This document shows, piece after piece, positions 59,101 through 60,617 of a DNA stretch of 60,617 nucleotides. Made by a program: the position numbers and the translations under genes. The notes under the pieces were generated by a model that did no database searches, was not told the origin of the DNA, and was given only the letters and a program-made list of their open reading frames with translations. The number at the start of each line of letters is the position of its first letter. Position 1 is the stretch's first letter. The DNA is from Candidatus Omnitrophota bacterium (GTDB taxonomy: Bacteria; Omnitrophota; Gorgyraeia; Zapsychrales; Fredricksoniimonadaceae): NCBI GenBank assembly GCA_028870995.1, contig JAGWOI010000014.1, forward strand, positions 1 through 60,617, read 5' to 3'.

Positions 59101-60617
59101 TGCCGTAACATGACCCCAGGGGCAAACATCGATCTTCCCTTAATCTCCTCCTTAAAATAGACTTTATCCCAATTGATCTGTTTAATATCTTTAGCGATGT
59201 CCTCAACCCCCTTGTAATTCTCGGCGAACCTTACAAGCAGCGGTTTTGGGGGAATGGCCCCGTGGTTCTGCGCAAGCCGAAGCGCACGATCGGTGACCTG
59301 GGCATCCCTATCATGAAGGGTCTGTTTCATGTGGTCGGTCACAGCCACCTTGTTGAACCAATCCAGGTCCTGGTTGGAAGGTATATTGACGAGGGGGCCT
59401 GGCAGGGCCGGCTGGCTTATTTGACGCCGCCGTTTGGCCCAGGCCATGAGCAGCAGCCGCATTAAAGAAGTGCGGGTGGATAATTGTTCATACGATTGGC
59501 GGTCCATGGCCACGACTGTTTTCAAAAAATGTTCGGGATCTTTGAAGTCTACCTTATCGTTCTTAAGCGCGCGAAAAAGCTGGCGGGCCGTGGCAGAAAT
59601 ATCATCTCCATTAAGCGCGTAAAGTTGACTAAGAATATATTGCCCTACAAAATGATTAAACCCGTAATGCGCATCTTTTACAGCCTTTAACAAAAGCGTT
59701 CTGATCTGGCCGCTGCCGGTATTCAAATGTTCTTTGATCATCTGGGCGCGGACGTAGTCCATGAATGCGTTTAAAAATTCGGTAAAGTCACTGTCCTTTG
59801 AATACCCCCTGGGTACATTCTCCCAATTCCACTGGGGATTGTCCTTAATGAATCCTATCAGCAGTTTTCCTATCGCAGCACCCTGCTCCAAGCCTGCCGT
59901 ATTAAAGGACTCCTTTGACAAACGGCCCACCAAGGTGCTGACAAGGGTGTCATAGGCTTCAGCAACCCCATTATGAGGCGCTTGCTGGCGCAAGGCAAAA
60001 TGAATGGCATGACCTACCTCGGAACCCAAACCATGAATGCCGTCATCCACCACCCAATCAATCGTGATTTTATCCTTATACATCCCGTTCGTTGTTGAAG
60101 GATAGGTCCCTTTGGATAACCGCAGGTCAATCTTGCGCATGACTTCGTCGGCCAATTGCGGCTGCCCCATCCGGGAAAGGGCCATGGTCACCACCTCGCG
60201 CAGCAAATCCATGGCCCTGGCATGCTGGGGCGTGTCTTTTTGACGCTGATAGGCCTCCTCCTGCCGGTTCATGAAATTTTCGTAAACGGTATTGGCGGCA
60301 GAATTTTCGCCTAGCATGGCGGGGTTGGAGGCGGTTATGTCGACTAAAACGTCATATGAAGGTCCGGCTTCCTGCTGTTGGTAGCTTTTCAACCAGGTTT
60401 TAACGGTCTGTAAAATACCGCCCTGCATGGCCATGTTGGTCTTACCGATCATGGCAAAATTGACCCCCCCTGAAAAATACTTCCTGGGGATCATCTGCTG
60501 GGTCAGCGGGTCCTGTTCTTCTTTGATGTAGTTGTATACCCCCTTCTTGAAGGCCTGTAAGTACCGTTGGTATATCTTCTGCTTTTCCTGAGGGTCCCGG
60601 ATACTGATCCCCGCCAC
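56124..60617 (-). CDS. Giant multidomain protein with C-terminal Ser/Thr kinase (5' end outside window)
   Basis: 1497 residues to the window edge; the frame is open there, so the true start is beyond. Layout: residues 1-790 unrecognised, with GIHGLGSEVGHAIHFALRQQ near 193-212; a beta-rich module about 798-885; two tandem repeats of about 115-120 residues (922-1046 and 1047-1162; shared features RFTDGQ/RWTNGQ, SPAALLRFALP/SPAALLKFALP, LVDQ); then an intact eukaryotic-type kinase domain about 1205-1428 with LGEGGAASVY, Lys1227, HNDIKPAN (1319-1326), IDFG (1338-1341) and SDMYSLG (1369-1375). The end (GGIDLTAGQMNLHM, FMPVIIHVQPMVDL) resembles a C-terminal segment I recall from Omnitrophota giant proteins. 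Likely a signalling protein; substrates unknown. Confidence 0.75.
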   Translation of the reverse strand: MAGISIRDPQEKQKIYQRYLQAFKKGVYNYIKEEQDPLTQQMIPRKYFSGGVNFAMIGKTNMAMQGGILQTVKTWLKSYQQQEAGPSYDVLVDITASNPAMLGENSAANTVYENFMNRQEEAYQRQKDTPQHARAMDLLREVVTMALSRMGQPQLADEVMRKIDLRLSKGTYPSTTNGMYKDKITIDWVVDDGIHGLGSEVGHAIHFALRQQAPHNGVAEAYDTLVSTLVGRLSKESFNTAGLEQGAAIGKLLIGFIKDNPQWNWENVPRGYSKDSDFTEFLNAFMDYVRAQMIKEHLNTGSGQIRTLLLKAVKDAHYGFNHFVGQYILSQLYALNGDDISATARQLFRALKNDKVDFKDPEHFLKTVVAMDRQSYEQLSTRTSLMRLLLMAWAKRRRQISQPALPGPLVNIPSNQDLDWFNKVAVTDHMKQTLHDRDAQVTDRALRLAQNHGAIPPKPLLVRFAENYKGVEDIAKDIKQINWDKVYFKEEIKGRSMFAPGVMLRHDLVWYLLPDESKVALNSALAGIKQAIPVNQAMVSVDDAAFQKHHPEQYAKYKILNELILKTIEGVSETNTVSITSKDVLQLVKDANANEVYAFLKAILKSDDQDLRLLVSKPLVFPWKAWDIHIGLFREEIRTTPAVDIKPLFVDMIDAENEVVLDQSVPALRSYLNKLILYFNAFQDRRGMEYQGYMLNSLRRVLVIDHNRANLMQLMKGSGSPLDKINGSELYWNLVGILNEFDTYPEVREFLKAQDLGRYKQYFSSRNPFFERLSTPDADEDLQKATGEDQGILPKTRFLAPGSTMTFEAGWRGKALVRVSGSELALGFTNGELFMADWEGTVRRVVDANKSARFEGGLKFTNNGTSVSIENNTAITLEIDYSVSQDPAMRSSPSEIKAVKDGFSYADAKRWYMAKRRDHVTFPRGFWDNEITAKNYILAVLDSIGDESVEDKGKFEAARKAGDIKRMAELYRKYVIAYKASDSKRFTDGQIGFFRERGGLSGLMASVVKKPYLDKESSPAALLRFALPRLVDQTNPEALRTLEIEDNYWTQPENAKKAVLAALDPLDDGQFKSARLAHDVKSMADIYRRDVIGYVAQDQARWTNGQYTFFIEVGHLGGLIMQKQAFLEKQGSPAALLKFALPELVDQNNPDALRLSEIANSANSAMVSVLPPVSGARKQALNLLNKIPEFDGLVSESAPDFARMEVLGEGGAASVYQDPDDTSIFYKVAHRGPSNKTTKDSARLIYHMNESGIQGVPQLLEVGVDENNAFWMKLKGIEGGVSLNKSPEFWFAMPMAAKIGIVQGLVQTLQAVHQLGWAHNDIKPANIVVNARGEFMLIDFGIARKFGEPIPAMTPSYSDKYENLSSVSSDMYSLGRTLQDVLSQHDVENPVSQNVSMKIDDLTNRMVGASAQRPASMAEVGNMLQGILDADKAQTTGGIDLTAGQMNLHMNNSGQAIKFHLDPAQLARLGNAPGFMPVIIHVQPMVDLRKFLGVTGS

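Overview
The window reads as a chromosomal segment of an uncultured Gram-negative bacterium of the PVC superphylum, most likely Candidatus Omnitrophota. This is inferred, not proven. Pointers are: a complete outer-membrane/lipid A block with an LpxC-FabZ fusion; a small basic protein (13304-13597) of a family I know from Verrucomicrobia, Chlamydiae and relatives; a sulfoquinovose synthase of SQD1 type; and a very large protein kinase with repeats and a C-terminal segment I associate with Omnitrophota giant proteins. Almost every gene between 10732 and 54536 lies on the minus strand, in tightly packed, often ATGA-overlapping operons.

Region 1-8064 is an AT-richer accessory island: a type I restriction-modification operon hsdR-fic-hsdM-hsdS (hsdS cut by the window edge), radC, and a two-gene unit of unknown function (a 106-residue basic protein and a protein with two zinc ribbons and two HNH-like modules). 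The hsdR promoter and the promoter of the two-gene unit share an unusual layout: a perfect TTGACA -35 box sits between diverging GGTAA/TTACC half-sites, inside larger palindromes. This suggests one regulator for the island and is the most interesting regulatory signal here.

Region 8135-10735 holds a lipoprotein, recO and a divergent exeA/gspB-like pair. recO and exeA appear to share overlapping promoters with leaderless transcripts. Region 10732-19764 holds aroB, a membrane metalloprotease, SH3b, SPOR and NlpD-like envelope proteins, and a run of nucleotide/signalling hydrolases (HD-GYP, Dgt-like, HIT, phosphoesterase) beside a STAND-like ATPase. A tRNA-Gly follows, then thiE/thiD2, ADP-heptose genes, a phosphofructokinase with odd active-site residues, Asp23/AmaP, accC-accB-efp-M24 peptidase, and small conserved genes.

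Region 28053-33300 is a glycolipid/surface-sugar cluster (GT2, SQD1, TonB-like, GT2, LpxL-like acyltransferase, MGDG-synthase-like GT28). It is followed by a free-standing lipoyl domain with lipB, isocitrate dehydrogenase, pilT and an aminotransferase. Region 37952-45008 is the envelope operon bamA-skp-lpxD-lpxC/fabZ-lpxA-lpxI, with its own strong promoter. Region 45083-54536 is a long housekeeping operon: hisG, a tiny ribosome-type protein, a TPR protein, ispE, tRNA-Gln, glmU, prs, rplY, pth, rpsF, ssb, rpsR, rplI, dnaB. hisG is divergent from a PpiD/SurA-like foldase on the plus strand. The window ends inside a 1497-residue (incomplete) kinase-bearing giant protein.

Two families of non-coding repeats stand out: GGGACAC-type elements at 12451, 42434 and 42495 (degenerate versions near 34260), and a large nested inverted repeat at 37733-37881. 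No CRISPR array, rRNA, insertion sequence or integrase is visible. No stretch over 300 bases lacks a gene; the longest gap is 37694-37951.
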